From positions 1,116,001 to 1,180,000 of the forward strand of contig NZ_CP017688.1 in the NCBI RefSeq assembly GCF_001831475.1: 64,000 nt of DNA, in the 5' to 3' direction. Shown here piece by piece: positions 53,191 through 63,776 of the stretch. Source of the stretch: Flavobacterium crassostreae. GTDB taxonomy: Bacteria > Bacteroidota > Bacteroidia > Flavobacteriales > Flavobacteriaceae. The position numbers were made by a program, and so were the translations under genes. The notes under the pieces are model-generated. The model was not told the DNA's origin and did not search any database. It saw only the letters and a program-made list of their open reading frames with translations. Within the stretch, counting starts at the first letter, position 1; the number at the start of each line of letters is the position of its first letter.

Positions 53191-54885
53191 CTAAAATTTA
53201 ACTAAATAGCTAAAATGAAGTAAGCTATTTTTGAACCTAACGGATTGGATCTTTTCACTTCCATTTGCCAGAGATATTTTTAAAAAACTATCCTTGTTTT
53301 TGATTGTTATACCTGCTCCCAATGCCAAAAGTGTAGTTTGTTTTTTAGGTAGGTGGTTGTTTTTTAACAAGCTGTAATCCAGTATGGTATGTAGTTTTAG
53401 CTTGTTATTGGCGATGTAGTTGTATTCGGTCAAAAACAAAAAATATTGGTTTGCTTGCAGTATACCTTCTTCAAACCCTCGGATAGAATTAATACCGCCA
53501 AAGCGGTATAGTTCAGCATCTAGGTAGTGTTTGCTATGCAAAATGTAACTCTTGTTTCGTAGATTAAAATAGGTATTGCTAGATAGGTGTAGATTGTAAG
53601 AACTTTCGGATTCAATAAAATATTGCTTGCTTTGGTTTAAGGTGTTGTTTTCTAAAGGGTTGTTTCTTTGGCCAATTCCGCACCGAACCAAAAAGCTTGT
53701 TTCTGTTTCAAATAGGGCGTTATTGGAGTCTTTTTTGGTGTATTCAAAATTTAATTTGTAAAAAATGTTTTTGTAATCTGTAATCGTAGCGCTATTTTGA
53801 TTTTGGATGTCGCTAGAGGTTGTGGTTGCGTAGCCAAGATATAGTTTAGTGTTGTAATTTAATAGGTATCCTAAGTTGAGTTCTATTTTGGTGTTTTGAA
53901 AAATACTATCTTGTTTAAAGATTCCTAATTCAGAACGTATAGCAAATCTAGATTTGAATATATAAGGGATCTCTAAGCTTGTTTTGAATGCGGTTTGTTT
54001 GTTTCCATCATTTTTCCATAACAGCATAAAAGATTCTCCAGAATGTATGGTGTTCTCTAAATTTAAATTTAAGTAACCATTTATTTTTAATTTATTGTCT
54101 GCATTGTTGTTAAATCCAATAAAACCGTCAAACCTATTGGCGTTATTTTTTTCTATATAAACATATAGTTTGGTGGTGTCTTTAAGGAATAAAATTTCGG
54201 GATACTTCAGGGTGTTGATAAAGCGGAGTTCTTTAAATTCATTATGAATCTTACGGATGCGTTTTTTAGTGATTTTTTTGTGGAGATATTTTTTTTTGAT
54301 TTGAAACAAATGACTTGACGGAAATTTGTTGTGCGAACCATCCAGACTTGTTAGCAATAAGTCGTCCACGTTTTTTTGGACATTGGTGTTTATTTTAAGT
54401 TGCGTGTGCAAGGTCTTGCCTTTGATGTGAGTAGGAACAAAATGAATTTTACTCAACGGGTATCCCTCGTCTTCTAATTGGTGTAGTGTATTTTGTACAA
54501 AAACATCTAAATCAGTAATTGGTAAGATAATACTGTCCTTTCTTTTATTTAAAAATAAATTATCAGTCAGTATATCCTTTTCCACAAAAATCTGTAGTTG
54601 CTTTATTTTTCTTCCAAGTTTCAGATGGACTTGGTAGCTGCTATCGTTAATTTTTTGGGATTTCAGAACTTGGTTCTCTATATAGCCACTTTTTTGCAGT
54701 TCTTGCGTGATCTTATGGATAGAATTAGTTGCAGAGCTCAGGTTTTGATGCAATTTGAGGTAGCCTAAAGAGTCTATAGTTTTGGTTTCTAATGGACTGG
54801 AGCCCATTATCTTTAGCTCAAAATTTTGCGAATAGCAGTTCCCATAAAAAAAATAAAGCAAAATAAATGGAAGCAGTTTTTTCAA
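53191..54885 (-). CDS. Omp85-superfamily outer-membrane protein
   Basis: 564 residues with a signal peptide (KKLLPFILLYFFYGNCYSQ). The N-terminal half has POTRA-like segments (for example ELQKSGYIENQVLKSQKINDSSYQVHLKLGRKIKQLQIF). The C-terminal half is a beta-barrel with FGGINSIRGFEEGIL, where IRGF corresponds to the conserved loop-6 (V/I)RGF motif of BamA/TamA relatives. It ends in FSYLVKF, an outer-membrane signature. It is smaller than BamA, and its client is unknown. It lies on the same strand 83 bp before the SusC gene, perhaps in the same transcript. Confidence 0.78.
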   Translation of the reverse strand: MKKLLPFILLYFFYGNCYSQNFELKIMGSSPLETKTIDSLGYLKLHQNLSSATNSIHKITQELQKSGYIENQVLKSQKINDSSYQVHLKLGRKIKQLQIFVEKDILTDNLFLNKRKDSIILPITDLDVFVQNTLHQLEDEGYPLSKIHFVPTHIKGKTLHTQLKINTNVQKNVDDLLLTSLDGSHNKFPSSHLFQIKKKYLHKKITKKRIRKIHNEFKELRFINTLKYPEILFLKDTTKLYVYIEKNNANRFDGFIGFNNNADNKLKINGYLNLNLENTIHSGESFMLLWKNDGNKQTAFKTSLEIPYIFKSRFAIRSELGIFKQDSIFQNTKIELNLGYLLNYNTKLYLGYATTTSSDIQNQNSATITDYKNIFYKLNFEYTKKDSNNALFETETSFLVRCGIGQRNNPLENNTLNQSKQYFIESESSYNLHLSSNTYFNLRNKSYILHSKHYLDAELYRFGGINSIRGFEEGILQANQYFLFLTEYNYIANNKLKLHTILDYSLLKNNHLPKKQTTLLALGAGITIKNKDSFLKISLANGSEKIQSVRFKNSLLHFSYLVKF

Positions 54886-54978
54886 GTTTCTTTTTTTATA
54901 AAAGTACTATAAATTTCTAATTTGGGCCATTAAAAACAAAATCATAAATAATGTTGTTGAAAATTAATGGATTAACGT

Positions 54979-55008
54979 TTGTTCTGTAAAAAATATTTTA
55001 TACATTTG
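54979..55008 (+). promoter_or_regulatory. Promoter of the str operon (rpsL)
   Basis: TTG at 54979-54981, a 19-bp spacer, TACATTTG at 55001-55008, then a leader of about 50 nt. This is the strongest match to the Bacteroidetes consensus in the window together with tRNA-Gln. Confidence 0.82.
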
Positions 55009-55062
55009 CAACCCCGTAAAAAGCGGGAATTAAATATACATAATAAATTTTTAGTATTAATT

Positions 55063-55446
55063 ATGCCAACAATTCAACAATTAGTAAGAACAGGAAGAAC
55101 TCAGATAACTAAGAAGAGTAAATCGGTTGCTTTAGATTCTTGTCCTCAAAGAAGAGGGGTTTGTACGCGTGTTTACACTACAACACCAAAAAAACCAAAC
55201 TCTGCAATGCGTAAAGTAGCGCGTGTACGTTTGACAAATGGTAATGAAGTAAATGCTTACATCCCAGGTGAAGGACACAATTTACAAGAGCACTCGATAG
55301 TATTAGTTAGGGGTGGAAGGGTAAAAGATTTACCAGGAGTTAGATATCACATCGTTCGTGGAGCACTAGATACGTCAGGTGTTGCTGGAAGAACGCAAAG
55401 AAGATCTAAGTATGGTGCTAAACGCCCAAAAGAAGCAAAAAAGTAA
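55063..55446 (+). CDS. rpsL: 30S ribosomal protein S12
   Basis: 127 residues from ATG 55063 ([12 protein letters not shown]); an in-frame TTG at 54979 precedes the promoter box and is not the start. The decoding-site loop [21 protein letters not shown] includes the lysine tied to streptomycin response, and [16 protein letters not shown] is also conserved. This is the first gene of rpsL-rpsG-fusA-rpsJ. Confidence 0.97.
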
Positions 55447-55518
55447 TTTAAAAGTTGTTTTTAAAATGAAATAAATTGCTATTTTGTTTTAGAGATAAAA
55501 TTTTATTAAAAAAAAGAC

Positions 55519-55995
55519 ATGAGAAAAAGAGCGGCAAAGAAAAGACCACTTTTACCAGATCCAAGGTTTAATGACCAATTGGTAACCCGTTTTGTGAATA
55601 ACTTAATGTGGGATGGTAAAAAATCAACAGCTTTTAAAGTTTTTTATGATGCAATTGACATTATAGAATCTAAAAAGCAAGATGCAGAAAAACCATCATT
55701 AGAAATTTGGAAAGATGCTTTAACAAACGTTATGCCTCACGTAGAAGTACGTAGTCGTAGAGTAGGTGGAGCTACCTTTCAAATTCCGATGCAAATCCGT
55801 CCAGACAGAAAAATTTCGATGGCTATGAAATGGTTGATTCTTTATTCAAGAAGAAGAAACGAAAAATCCATGGCGCAAAGATTGGCTTCTGAATGTTTAG
55901 CTGCGGCTAAAGAAGAAGGTGCTGCGGTTAAGAAAAGAATGGATACTCACAAAATGGCAGAAGCAAACAAAGCTTTCTCTCACTTTAGATTTTAA
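55519..55995 (+). CDS. rpsG: 30S ribosomal protein S7
   Basis: 158 residues. MRKRAAKKRPLLPDPRFND, then VNNLMWDGKKSTAF, VEVRSRRVGGATFQIP and MAQRLASECLAAAKEEGAAVKK are typical. It nucleates assembly of the 30S head. It begins 72 bp after rpsL, and fusA follows 10 bp later. Confidence 0.97.
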   Translation: MRKRAAKKRPLLPDPRFNDQLVTRFVNNLMWDGKKSTAFKVFYDAIDIIESKKQDAEKPSLEIWKDALTNVMPHVEVRSRRVGGATFQIPMQIRPDRKISMAMKWLILYSRRRNEKSMAQRLASECLAAAKEEGAAVKKRMDTHKMAEANKAFSHFRF

Positions 55996-56005
55996 TTCTT
56001 AAGAA

Positions 56006-58162
56006 ATGGCTAGAGAACTTAAATATACAAGAAATATAGGAATTGCTGCTCATATTGATGCTGGTAAAACAACAACAACAGAGCGTATATTATTCTACAC
56101 AGGAAAATCACACAAAATTGGTGAAGTGCACGATGGTGCTGCAACAATGGACTGGATGGCACAAGAGCAAGAAAGAGGTATTACAATTACTTCTGCAGCA
56201 ACAACTTGTGAATGGAATTTTCCAACTACTCAAGGTAAAGTTTTACCTGAGACGTTACCGTATCACTTTAATATTATTGATACTCCTGGACACGTTGACT
56301 TTACAGTTGAAGTAAACCGTTCTTTACGTGTATTGGATGGTTTGGTTTTCTTGTTTAGTGCTGTTGATGGTGTAGAGCCACAATCAGAAACTAACTGGAG
56401 ACTTGCGGATCAATATAGAGTGCCTCGTATTGGTTTTGTTAACAAAATGGATAGACAAGGTTCTAACTTTTTGATGGTTTGTCAACAAGTAAGAGATATG
56501 TTAAAATCAAACGCAGTTGCAATCACTTTGCCAATTGGTGAAGAGAATGATTTCAGAGGTGTTGTGGATTTAGTAAGAAACCAAGCTATTGTTTGGGATG
56601 ATGCAGGGATGGGAGCGACTTATGAAGTTGTAGATATACCTGCGGATATGGTGGATGAAGTTAAAGAGTATAGAGACATTCTTATTGAGGCAGTTGCTGA
56701 TTATGATGAAAACTTACTCGATAAGTACATGGAAGATCCGGAGTCTATTACAGAAGAGGAGATTAACATTGCTTTACGTGCTGCAGTAATGGATATGGCA
56801 ATCATTCCAATGATTGCGGGTTCTTCTTTCAAAAACAAAGGAGTTCAATTCATGCTTGATGCTGTATGTAAGTACTTGCCATCGCCAATGGACAAAGACG
56901 GTATTGAAGGAATTCATCCTGATGATGCTGAATTATTAGAAGAAGATCAAACTAAAATTTTGCGTAAGCCAGATGTTAAAGAGCCATTTGCTGCTTTAGC
57001 TTTTAAGATTGCTACAGATCCTTTCGTGGGTCGTTTGGCTTTCTTCCGTGCTTATTCAGGACGTTTAGATGCAGGTTCTTATGTTTTGAACACACGTTCC
57101 GGAAACAAAGAAAGAATTTCACGTATTTACCAAATGCATGCTAATAAACAAAATCCAATCGAGTACATCGAAGCTGGAGATATTGGAGCAGCAGTTGGAT
57201 TTAAAGATATTAAAACTGGAGATACTTTGTGTGACGAAAAGCACCCAATTATACTTGAGTCAATGAAATTCCCTGCGCCAGTAATTGGTATTGCTATTGA
57301 GCCTAAAACTAAGGCTGACGTAGATAAAATGGGTATGGCTTTAGCTAAATTAGCAGAAGAAGATCCAACATTTACTGTTAGAACAGATGAGGCTTCAGGA
57401 CAAACTATTATCTCTGGAATGGGTGAGCTTCACCTAGATATCTTGGTAGATAGAATGCGTCGCGAATTTAAAGTTGAAGTAAATCAAGGAGAGCCTCAAG
57501 TGGAATACAAAGAAGCTTTTACAAAATCTGCTCAACACCGAGAAACATACAAGAAACAATCTGGAGGTCGTGGTAAATTCGGGGATATCGTGTTTAAGTT
57601 AGAGCCTGCTGATGAAGTTGATGGTAAAGCTGCTGTAGGTTTACAATTTATTAATGCTGTAAAAGGAGGTAACGTTCCTAAGGAGTATATTCCTTCTGTT
57701 GAAAAAGGTTTCAGAGAAGCTATGAAAACAGGTCCTTTAGCAGGATATCAAGTAGATAGTTTGAAAGTAACTTTATTGGATGGATCTTTTCACCCAGTGG
57801 ATTCGGATGCACTTTCGTTTGAATTGGCAGCAAGAATGGGTTATAGAGAAGTAGCAAAAGCTGCTGGTGCTGTAATTCTAGAGCCAATCATGAAAATGGA
57901 AGTAATTACACCAGAAGAAAACATGGGGGATATTGTAGGAGATATTAACCGTCGTAGAGGTCAGGTTAATGACATGGGAGACAGAAATGGAGCTAAAACT
58001 ATTAAAGCAGATGTGCCATTATCAGAAATGTTCGGATATGTTACTACATTAAGAACGTTGTCTTCAGGTCGTGCAACTTCAACAATGGAATTTTCACACT
58101 ACGCAGAAACGCCTTCAAACATATCTGAAGCGGTTATTAAAAAAGCAAAAGGAAACGCTTAA
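56006..58162 (+). CDS. fusA: Elongation factor G
   Basis: 718 residues. G1 is [22 protein letters not shown]2 [11 protein letters not shown]3 [11 protein letters not shown] and G4 NKMD, followed by domains II to V ([31 protein letters not shown]; YFxxL-like C-terminal parts). It drives translocation on the ribosome. The G2 and catalytic His are intact. tuf, which follows fusA in many bacteria, is absent here. Confidence 0.97.
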   Translation: MARELKYTRNIGIAAHIDAGKTTTTERILFYTGKSHKIGEVHDGAATMDWMAQEQERGITITSAATTCEWNFPTTQGKVLPETLPYHFNIIDTPGHVDFTVEVNRSLRVLDGLVFLFSAVDGVEPQSETNWRLADQYRVPRIGFVNKMDRQGSNFLMVCQQVRDMLKSNAVAITLPIGEENDFRGVVDLVRNQAIVWDDAGMGATYEVVDIPADMVDEVKEYRDILIEAVADYDENLLDKYMEDPESITEEEINIALRAAVMDMAIIPMIAGSSFKNKGVQFMLDAVCKYLPSPMDKDGIEGIHPDDAELLEEDQTKILRKPDVKEPFAALAFKIATDPFVGRLAFFRAYSGRLDAGSYVLNTRSGNKERISRIYQMHANKQNPIEYIEAGDIGAAVGFKDIKTGDTLCDEKHPIILESMKFPAPVIGIAIEPKTKADVDKMGMALAKLAEEDPTFTVRTDEASGQTIISGMGELHLDILVDRMRREFKVEVNQGEPQVEYKEAFTKSAQHRETYKKQSGGRGKFGDIVFKLEPADEVDGKAAVGLQFINAVKGGNVPKEYIPSVEKGFREAMKTGPLAGYQVDSLKVTLLDGSFHPVDSDALSFELAARMGYREVAKAAGAVILEPIMKMEVITPEENMGDIVGDINRRRGQVNDMGDRNGAKTIKADVPLSEMFGYVTTLRTLSSGRATSTMEFSHYAETPSNISEAVIKKAKGNA

Positions 58163-58173
58163 TCTTTAAGAAA

Positions 58174-58479
58174 ATGAGTCAAAAAATCAGAATAAAATTA
58201 AAATCTTACGATCACATGTTGGTAGACAAGTCTGCTGAAAAGATTGTAAAAACGGTAAAAACTACCGGTGCAGTGGTTACAGGTCCAATACCATTGCCAA
58301 CTCACAAAAAACTTTTTACAGTATTGCGTTCTCCACACGTTAACAAAAAAGCGAGAGAACAATTTGAAGTAATGTCATACAAGAGATTAATTGATATTTA
58401 TTCATCTTCATCTAAAACAATTGATGCTTTAATGAAATTAGAATTGCCTAGTGGAGTTGAAGTAGAGATTAAAGTTTAA
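58174..58479 (+). CDS. rpsJ: 30S ribosomal protein S10
   Basis: 101 residues. [53 protein letters not shown] and KRLIDIY are diagnostic. It starts 11 bp after fusA, so S10 is tied to the str part. A separate promoter follows before rplC, giving a break between rpsJ and the S10 operon. Confidence 0.97.
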
Positions 58480-58526
58480 GTAACTACAAAAGAGAAAAGG
58501 GCACTTTGTTTAAATGAAAACTTTTT

Positions 58527-58557
58527 TTGGATTGTGTGTAAATAAGTTATACTTTTG
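58527..58557 (+). promoter_or_regulatory. Internal promoter before rplC
   Basis: TTG at 58527-58529, a 20-bp spacer, TACTTTTG at 58550-58557, then a leader of about 75 nt to the rplC ATG, long enough for a regulatory fold; none was recognised. Confidence 0.75.
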
Positions 58558-58631
58558 CACCTCTTTAAAATTAGGCTTTCATTTAAATGATGTGTTCTAT
58601 TTTTATATTTAATAATTAATAATTAATATTT

Positions 58632-59249
58632 ATGTCTGGGTTAATTGGTAGAAAAATCGGCATGACAAGTATTTTCGATGAAAACGGGAAAAACATTCCT
58701 TGTACAGTAATCGAAGCTGGTCCATGTGTTGTTACCCAAGTCAGAACCAAAGGTGTTGACGGGTACGAAGCGTTGCAACTTGGTTTCGATGACAAAAACG
58801 AGAAACATTCCTCAAAAGCGGCATTAGGTCACTTTGCTAAAGCAGGAACTGTTGCTAAGAAAAAAGTCGTTGAATTCCAAAATTTTGCAACTGAACAAAA
58901 ATTAGGAGATCTTTTAGATGTTTCTATGTTTGTAGAAGGAGAATTTGTAGATGTACAAGGTGTTTCTAAAGGTAAAGGTTTTCAAGGGGTTGTAAAACGT
59001 CACGGTTTTGGTGGTGTTGGTCAAGCAACTCATGGTCAACATAACCGTTTGAGAGCACCAGGTTCTGTAGGGGCTTCATCTTATCCGTCAAGAGTATTCA
59101 AAGGAATGCGTATGGCTGGAAGAATGGGAGGAGAAAATGTAAACGTTCAAAACCTTAGAGTTTTAAAAGTAGTTACTGAAAAGAATCTACTTGTTATTAA
59201 AGGATGTGTTCCTGGACATAACAACTCTTATGTAATCATTCACAAGTAA
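58632..59249 (+). CDS. rplC: 50S ribosomal protein L3
   Basis: 205 residues. [17 protein letters not shown] starts it, and [15 protein letters not shown] plus [17 protein letters not shown] are the family core near the peptidyl-transferase centre. Its stop overlaps the rplD start (TAATG). Confidence 0.97.
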   Translation: MSGLIGRKIGMTSIFDENGKNIPCTVIEAGPCVVTQVRTKGVDGYEALQLGFDDKNEKHSSKAALGHFAKAGTVAKKKVVEFQNFATEQKLGDLLDVSMFVEGEFVDVQGVSKGKGFQGVVKRHGFGGVGQATHGQHNRLRAPGSVGASSYPSRVFKGMRMAGRMGGENVNVQNLRVLKVVTEKNLLVIKGCVPGHNNSYVIIHK

Positions 59250-59878
59250 TGGAAGTAAAAGTATTAGATTTCAACGGAAAAGATACTGGAAGAAAAGTAC
59301 AACTTTCGGATTCAGTATTCGCAATTGAACCAAATAATCACGCTGTATACCTTGATGTTAAGCAATATTTAGCTAATCAAAGACAAGGAACGCACAAGGC
59401 TAAAGAAAGAGCTGAAGTTGCGGGAAGTACACGTAAGATTAAAAAACAAAAAGGAACAGGTACTGCTCGTGCGGGTAGTGCAAAAAACCCTTTGTTTAAA
59501 GGAGGAGGAACTGTTTTTGGACCAAGACCAAGAAGTTATTCATTTAAATTGAATAAAGGCTTGAAGCGTTTGGCAAGAAAATCAGCTTTCTCAATGAAGG
59601 CAAAAGACGCAAGTATTATTGTACTTGAAGATTTTAATTTTGAAGCTCCAAACACTAAAAATTTCATTAATGTTTTGAAAGCTTTAGAGTTAGAGAATAA
59701 AAAGTCTTTATTTGTGTTGGGTGATGCAAATAAAAACGTATATTTGTCCTCACGAAATTTAAAAACGTCAAAAGTGGTAAGTAGTTTAGAATTAAGTACT
59801 TATGCTATATTGAACGCTACTAATTTAGTGCTTTTGGAGAGTTCTTTGGAAGTAATTGAAGAAAATTTAAGTAAATAA
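59249..59878 (+). CDS. rplD: 50S ribosomal protein L4
   Basis: 209 residues. The loop [39 protein letters not shown] reaches the exit tunnel and is intact. L4 is the autogenous repressor of this operon in E. coli, but whether it does so here is unknown. Overlaps rplC by 1 bp. Confidence 0.97.
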   Translation: MEVKVLDFNGKDTGRKVQLSDSVFAIEPNNHAVYLDVKQYLANQRQGTHKAKERAEVAGSTRKIKKQKGTGTARAGSAKNPLFKGGGTVFGPRPRSYSFKLNKGLKRLARKSAFSMKAKDASIIVLEDFNFEAPNTKNFINVLKALELENKKSLFVLGDANKNVYLSSRNLKTSKVVSSLELSTYAILNATNLVLLESSLEVIEENLSK

Positions 59879-59884
59879 TAGGAT

Positions 59885-60175
59885 ATGAGTATCATAATTA
59901 AACCTATAGTAACGGAAAAAGTAACCAAAGAAAGTGAAGTTTTAAACCGTTTTGGGTTCGTTGTTAATAAAAATGCAAACAAAATTGAGATCAAGAAAGC
60001 TGTTGAGGCTGCCTATGGTGTAACTGTTTTGAGTGTTAATACAATGAATGTAAGACCAGATAGAACTACAAAATACACTAAAAGTGGTTTAATCAGTGGA
60101 AAGACAAATGCGATCAAAAAAGCAATTGTTCAAGTACAAGAAGGAGAAACAATTGATTTTTACAACAATATCTAA
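59885..60175 (+). CDS. rplW: 50S ribosomal protein L23
   Basis: 96 residues. IIKPIVTEKVTKESEVLNRFGFVV and ANKIEIKKAVEAAYGVTVLSVNTMNV are typical. It lies at the tunnel exit, where trigger factor and SRP dock. It starts 6 bp after rplD. Confidence 0.95.
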   Translation: MSIIIKPIVTEKVTKESEVLNRFGFVVNKNANKIEIKKAVEAAYGVTVLSVNTMNVRPDRTTKYTKSGLISGKTNAIKKAIVQVQEGETIDFYNNI

Positions 60176-60184
60176 GATAGAAAA

Positions 60185-61009
60185 ATGTCAGTAAGAAAAT
60201 TAAAACCTATTACCCCAGGTCAGCGATTTAGAGTTGTGAATGGTTATGACGCTATTACAACTGATAAGCCGGAACGCTCTTTGATAGCGCCGATAAAAAA
60301 CTCTGGAGGTAGAAATAGTCAAGGAAAGATGACCATGCGTTATACGGGTGGTGGTCACAAGCAGAGATATCGTATTATTGATTTTAAACGTACTAAAGAA
60401 GGAATTCCAGCTACGGTTAAATCTATAGAATACGATCCAAATCGTACTGCGTTTATCGCTTTATTAGCTTATGCTGATGGTGAAAAAACATATATTATTG
60501 CTCAAAACGGATTGAAAGTTGGTCAGAAATTAGTTTCAGGTCCAGAATCACAACCTGAAATTGGTAACACATTGCCTTTGAGTAAAATTCCTTTAGGAAC
60601 AGTAATCTCTTGCATTGAGTTACGTCCAGGTCAAGGAGCTGTAATTGCTCGTTCAGCTGGTACATTTGCTCAATTAATGGCAAGAGATGGAAAATATGCA
60701 ACAATTAAAATGCCATCTGGAGAAACAAGATTAATCTTGTTGACCTGTTCGGCTACAATTGGAGCGGTTTCTAATTCAGACCACCAATTAGTTGTATCTG
60801 GAAAAGCAGGTAGAACAAGATGGTTAGGTAGAAGACCTAGAACAAGACCTGTTGCAATGAACCCTGTCGATCACCCAATGGGTGGTGGTGAAGGACGTTC
60901 TTCTGGTGGACATCCACGTTCAAGAAATGGAATACCAGCAAAAGGTTATAGAACACGTTCTAAGAAAAACCCGAGTAACAAGTATATCGTAGAACGTAGA
61001 AAGAAATAA
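60185..61009 (+). CDS. rplB: 50S ribosomal protein L2
   Basis: 274 residues. [30 protein letters not shown] and [21 protein letters not shown], which holds the conserved His of the peptidyl-transferase region. Follows rplW by 9 bp. Confidence 0.97.
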   Translation: MSVRKLKPITPGQRFRVVNGYDAITTDKPERSLIAPIKNSGGRNSQGKMTMRYTGGGHKQRYRIIDFKRTKEGIPATVKSIEYDPNRTAFIALLAYADGEKTYIIAQNGLKVGQKLVSGPESQPEIGNTLPLSKIPLGTVISCIELRPGQGAVIARSAGTFAQLMARDGKYATIKMPSGETRLILLTCSATIGAVSNSDHQLVVSGKAGRTRWLGRRPRTRPVAMNPVDHPMGGGEGRSSGGHPRSRNGIPAKGYRTRSKKNPSNKYIVERRKK

Positions 61010-61015
61010 TAAGAT

Positions 61016-61294
61016 ATGGCACGTTCATTAAAAAAAGGACCTTTCGTTCATTATAAGTTAGACAAGAAAGTTCAAGAAAACATAGCAGGTGGAAACAAAG
61101 GAGTGGTAAAGACATGGTCTAGAGCTTCAATGATTACTCCGGACTTTGTTGGACAAACTATCGCAGTTCATAACGGTCGTCAATTTGTACCAGTTTACGT
61201 AACAGAAAACATGGTAGGTCACAAATTAGGAGAATTTTCACCAACTAGATCTTTTAGAGGTCATGCTGGAGCAAAAAATAAAGGTAAAAAATAA
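61016..61294 (+). CDS. rpsS: 30S ribosomal protein S19
   Basis: 92 residues. [60 protein letters not shown] and FRGHAG are diagnostic. Follows rplB by 6 bp. Confidence 0.97.
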   Translation: MARSLKKGPFVHYKLDKKVQENIAGGNKGVVKTWSRASMITPDFVGQTIAVHNGRQFVPVYVTENMVGHKLGEFSPTRSFRGHAGAKNKGKK

Positions 61295-61300
61295 GAAGCA

Positions 61301-61711
61301 ATGGGAGTTCGTAAAAGAGAAACAGCAGATGCGAGAAAAGAGGCTAATAAGTCTATTGCTTTCGCGAAATTGAATAACTGCCCTACTTCACCTAGAAAAA
61401 TGCGCTTAGTAGCGGACTTGGTAAGAGGTCAGAAGGTAGAGAGAGCACTTAACATCTTAAGATTTAGTTCTAAAGAAGCTTCAAGAAAATTAGAAAAACT
61501 ATTATTATCTGCAATCAACAACTGGGAGCAAAAAAATAGTGAAGCTAGTTTAGAAGAAGCTAGTTTATTTGTTAAGGAGATCAGAGTAGATGGTGGAATG
61601 ATGTTAAAAAGACTTCGTCCAGCACCTCAAGGTCGTGCACACAGAATTAGAAAACGTTCTAACCACGTAACAATCGTGCTTGGATCTATTAATAACACAC
61701 AAGCAATTTAA
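61301..61711 (+). CDS. rplV: 50S ribosomal protein L22
   Basis: 136 residues, slightly longer than in E. coli because of an N-terminal addition ([18 protein letters not shown]). [18 protein letters not shown] and [19 protein letters not shown] are typical, the latter lining the exit tunnel. Confidence 0.96.
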   Translation: MGVRKRETADARKEANKSIAFAKLNNCPTSPRKMRLVADLVRGQKVERALNILRFSSKEASRKLEKLLLSAINNWEQKNSEASLEEASLFVKEIRVDGGMMLKRLRPAPQGRAHRIRKRSNHVTIVLGSINNTQAI

Positions 61712-61717
61712 TACAAG

Positions 61718-62467
61718 ATGGGACAAAAGACAAATCCAATTGGAAATAGACTTGGTATCATCAGAGGATGGGACTCAAACTGGTATGGTGGAAATGATTA
61801 TGGTGATAAAATTGCCGAAGATTATAAAATCAGAAAGTATATCCATGCTCGTTTATCAAAAGCTAGTGTATCAAAGGTAATTATCGAGAGAACTTTGAAA
61901 CTTGTAACCGTTACTATCACTACAGCTAGACCTGGTATTATTATCGGAAAAGGTGGACAAGAGGTAGACAAGTTGAAAGAAGAACTTAAGAAAATTACAG
62001 ACAAAGAGGTTCAAATCAACATCTTTGAAATCAAAAGACCTGAACTTGATGCTTATTTAGTTGCAACAAGTATCTGTCGTCAAATCGAAAGTCGTATTTC
62101 ATACAGACGTGCAATCAAAATGGCTATTGCTGCTTCAATGCGTATGAACGCAGAGGGTATCAAAGTTTTGATTTCTGGTCGTTTGAATGGTGCTGAGATG
62201 GCTCGTTCAGAAGGTTTCAAAGAAGGAAGAGTTCCTTTGTCAACTTTTAGAGCTGATATTGATTACGCATTAGCTGAGGCACATACTACTTATGGTAGAA
62301 TGGGAATCAAAGTGTGGATCATGAAAGGTGAAGTTTACGGAAAGAGAGATCTTTCGCCACTAGCTGGAATGGATAAAAAACAATCTGGTGGAAAAGGTGG
62401 AGATTCTCATAGAGGAAAATCCAACTTTAATAAAGGTGGAAAACCAGACGCTCGTAAAAGAAAGTAA
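61718..62467 (+). CDS. rpsC: 30S ribosomal protein S3
   Basis: 249 residues. [24 protein letters not shown] at the start, KH domain [20 protein letters not shown], then [30 protein letters not shown]. The C-terminal tail is long and basic. Follows rplV by 6 bp. Confidence 0.97.
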   Translation: MGQKTNPIGNRLGIIRGWDSNWYGGNDYGDKIAEDYKIRKYIHARLSKASVSKVIIERTLKLVTVTITTARPGIIIGKGGQEVDKLKEELKKITDKEVQINIFEIKRPELDAYLVATSICRQIESRISYRRAIKMAIAASMRMNAEGIKVLISGRLNGAEMARSEGFKEGRVPLSTFRADIDYALAEAHTTYGRMGIKVWIMKGEVYGKRDLSPLAGMDKKQSGGKGGDSHRGKSNFNKGGKPDARKRK

Positions 62468-62485
62468 TTTTTAAATTAAAGAAAA

Positions 62486-62911
62486 ATGTTACAGCCTAAA
62501 AGAACAAAATACCGTAAGGTACAAAAGGGTAAAATGAAAGGGAACTCTGGAAGAGGGCATGAACTTTCTAATGGAATGTTTGGTATTAAATCGGTACATG
62601 AAGATGGAATGTTTCTAACTTCTCGTCAAATAGAAGCTGCACGTATTGCAGCAACTCGTTTCATGAAAAGAGAGGGACAATTATGGATCAAAATATTTCC
62701 AGACAAACCAATTACTAAGAAACCTCTTGAGGTACGTATGGGTAAAGGAAAAGGAGCAGTTGAGTATTGGGCTGCCGTTGTTAAACCCGGAAGAATTATG
62801 TTTGAAATTGGAGGAGTACCTTTGTCTGTTGCAAAAGAGGCGTTACGTCTTGCGGCACAAAAGCTTCCAGTAAAAACTAAATTCGTTGTTGCTAGAGATT
62901 TCGAAGCATAA
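62486..62911 (+). CDS. rplP: 50S ribosomal protein L16
   Basis: 141 residues. [62 protein letters not shown] and [23 protein letters not shown] are typical. It helps position tRNA at the A site. Confidence 0.97.
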   Translation: MLQPKRTKYRKVQKGKMKGNSGRGHELSNGMFGIKSVHEDGMFLTSRQIEAARIAATRFMKREGQLWIKIFPDKPITKKPLEVRMGKGKGAVEYWAAVVKPGRIMFEIGGVPLSVAKEALRLAAQKLPVKTKFVVARDFEA

Positions 62912-62924
62912 TCTATATTATATT

Positions 62925-63116
62925 ATGAAACAATCAGAAATAAAAGATCTTTCTGCAGCGGAGTTGCAAGAAAAACTTAGTCAAACTAAGAAGGCATATG
63001 CCGACCTAAAAATGGCTCACGCTATTTCTCCAATTGAGAACCCACTTCAAATTAGAAGTGTAAGGAGAACAGTTGCTAGATTAGCTACAGAACTTACTAA
63101 AAGAGAGTTACAATAA
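62925..63116 (+). CDS. rpmC: 50S ribosomal protein L29
   Basis: 63 residues from ATG 62925 (MKQSEIKDLSAAELQEKL); the frame is open further upstream into rplP, but those residues are not L29. IENPLQIRSVRRTVARLATEL closes the helical hairpin. Follows rplP by 13 bp. Confidence 0.95.
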   Translation: MKQSEIKDLSAAELQEKLSQTKKAYADLKMAHAISPIENPLQIRSVRRTVARLATELTKRELQ

Positions 63117-63133
63117 TTGTAATCTGCTGAAAG

Positions 63134-63394
63134 ATGGAAGAAAAAAGAAATTTAAGAAAAGAAAGAGTTGGTGTTGTAACTTCAGACAAAATGGATAAAT
63201 CTATTGTTGTTGCAGAAGTACGTAAAGTAAAACACCCGTTATACGGTAAGTTCGTGTTGAAAACAAAAAAATATGTTGCACACGACGAAACAAACGACTG
63301 TAACATTGGAGATACTGTAAGAATTAGCGAAACGCGTCCTTTAAGTAAATCTAAATGTTGGAGATTAGTTGAAATCCTAGAAAGAGCTAAATAA
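63134..63394 (+). CDS. rpsQ: 30S ribosomal protein S17
   Basis: 86 residues. [48 protein letters not shown] and [26 protein letters not shown] are diagnostic. Starts 17 bp after rpmC. Confidence 0.96.
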   Translation: MEEKRNLRKERVGVVTSDKMDKSIVVAEVRKVKHPLYGKFVLKTKKYVAHDETNDCNIGDTVRISETRPLSKSKCWRLVEILERAK

Positions 63395-63396
63395 TT

Positions 63397-63765
63397 ATGG
63401 TACAACAAGAATCAAGACTAAAAGTAGCAGATAACACAGGAGCTAAAGAAGTTTTAACTATCCGTGTTTTAGGAGGTACCAAAAGAAGGTATGCCTCTGT
63501 TGGTGACAAGATTGTGGTTTCTATCAAAGATACAACTCCAAACGGAAGCGTTAAAAAAGGAGCTGTTTCAACTGCAGTTGTTGTACGTACCAGAAAAGAA
63601 GTGAGAAGAGCCGATGGTTCTTATATCCGTTTCGATGACAATGCATGTGTTCTTTTGAATGCTGCAGGAGAAATGAGAGGAACTCGTGTTTTTGGACCGG
63701 TAGCAAGAGAACTTCGTGAAAAACAATTCATGAAAATTGTATCATTAGCACCAGAAGTGCTTTAA
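63397..63765 (+). CDS. rplN: 50S ribosomal protein L14
   Basis: 122 residues. [55 protein letters not shown] and [28 protein letters not shown] are typical. Starts 2 bp after rpsQ. Confidence 0.97.
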   Translation: MVQQESRLKVADNTGAKEVLTIRVLGGTKRRYASVGDKIVVSIKDTTPNGSVKKGAVSTAVVVRTRKEVRRADGSYIRFDDNACVLLNAAGEMRGTRVFGPVARELREKQFMKIVSLAPEVL

Positions 63766-63776
63766 TTCGTTTTAAG

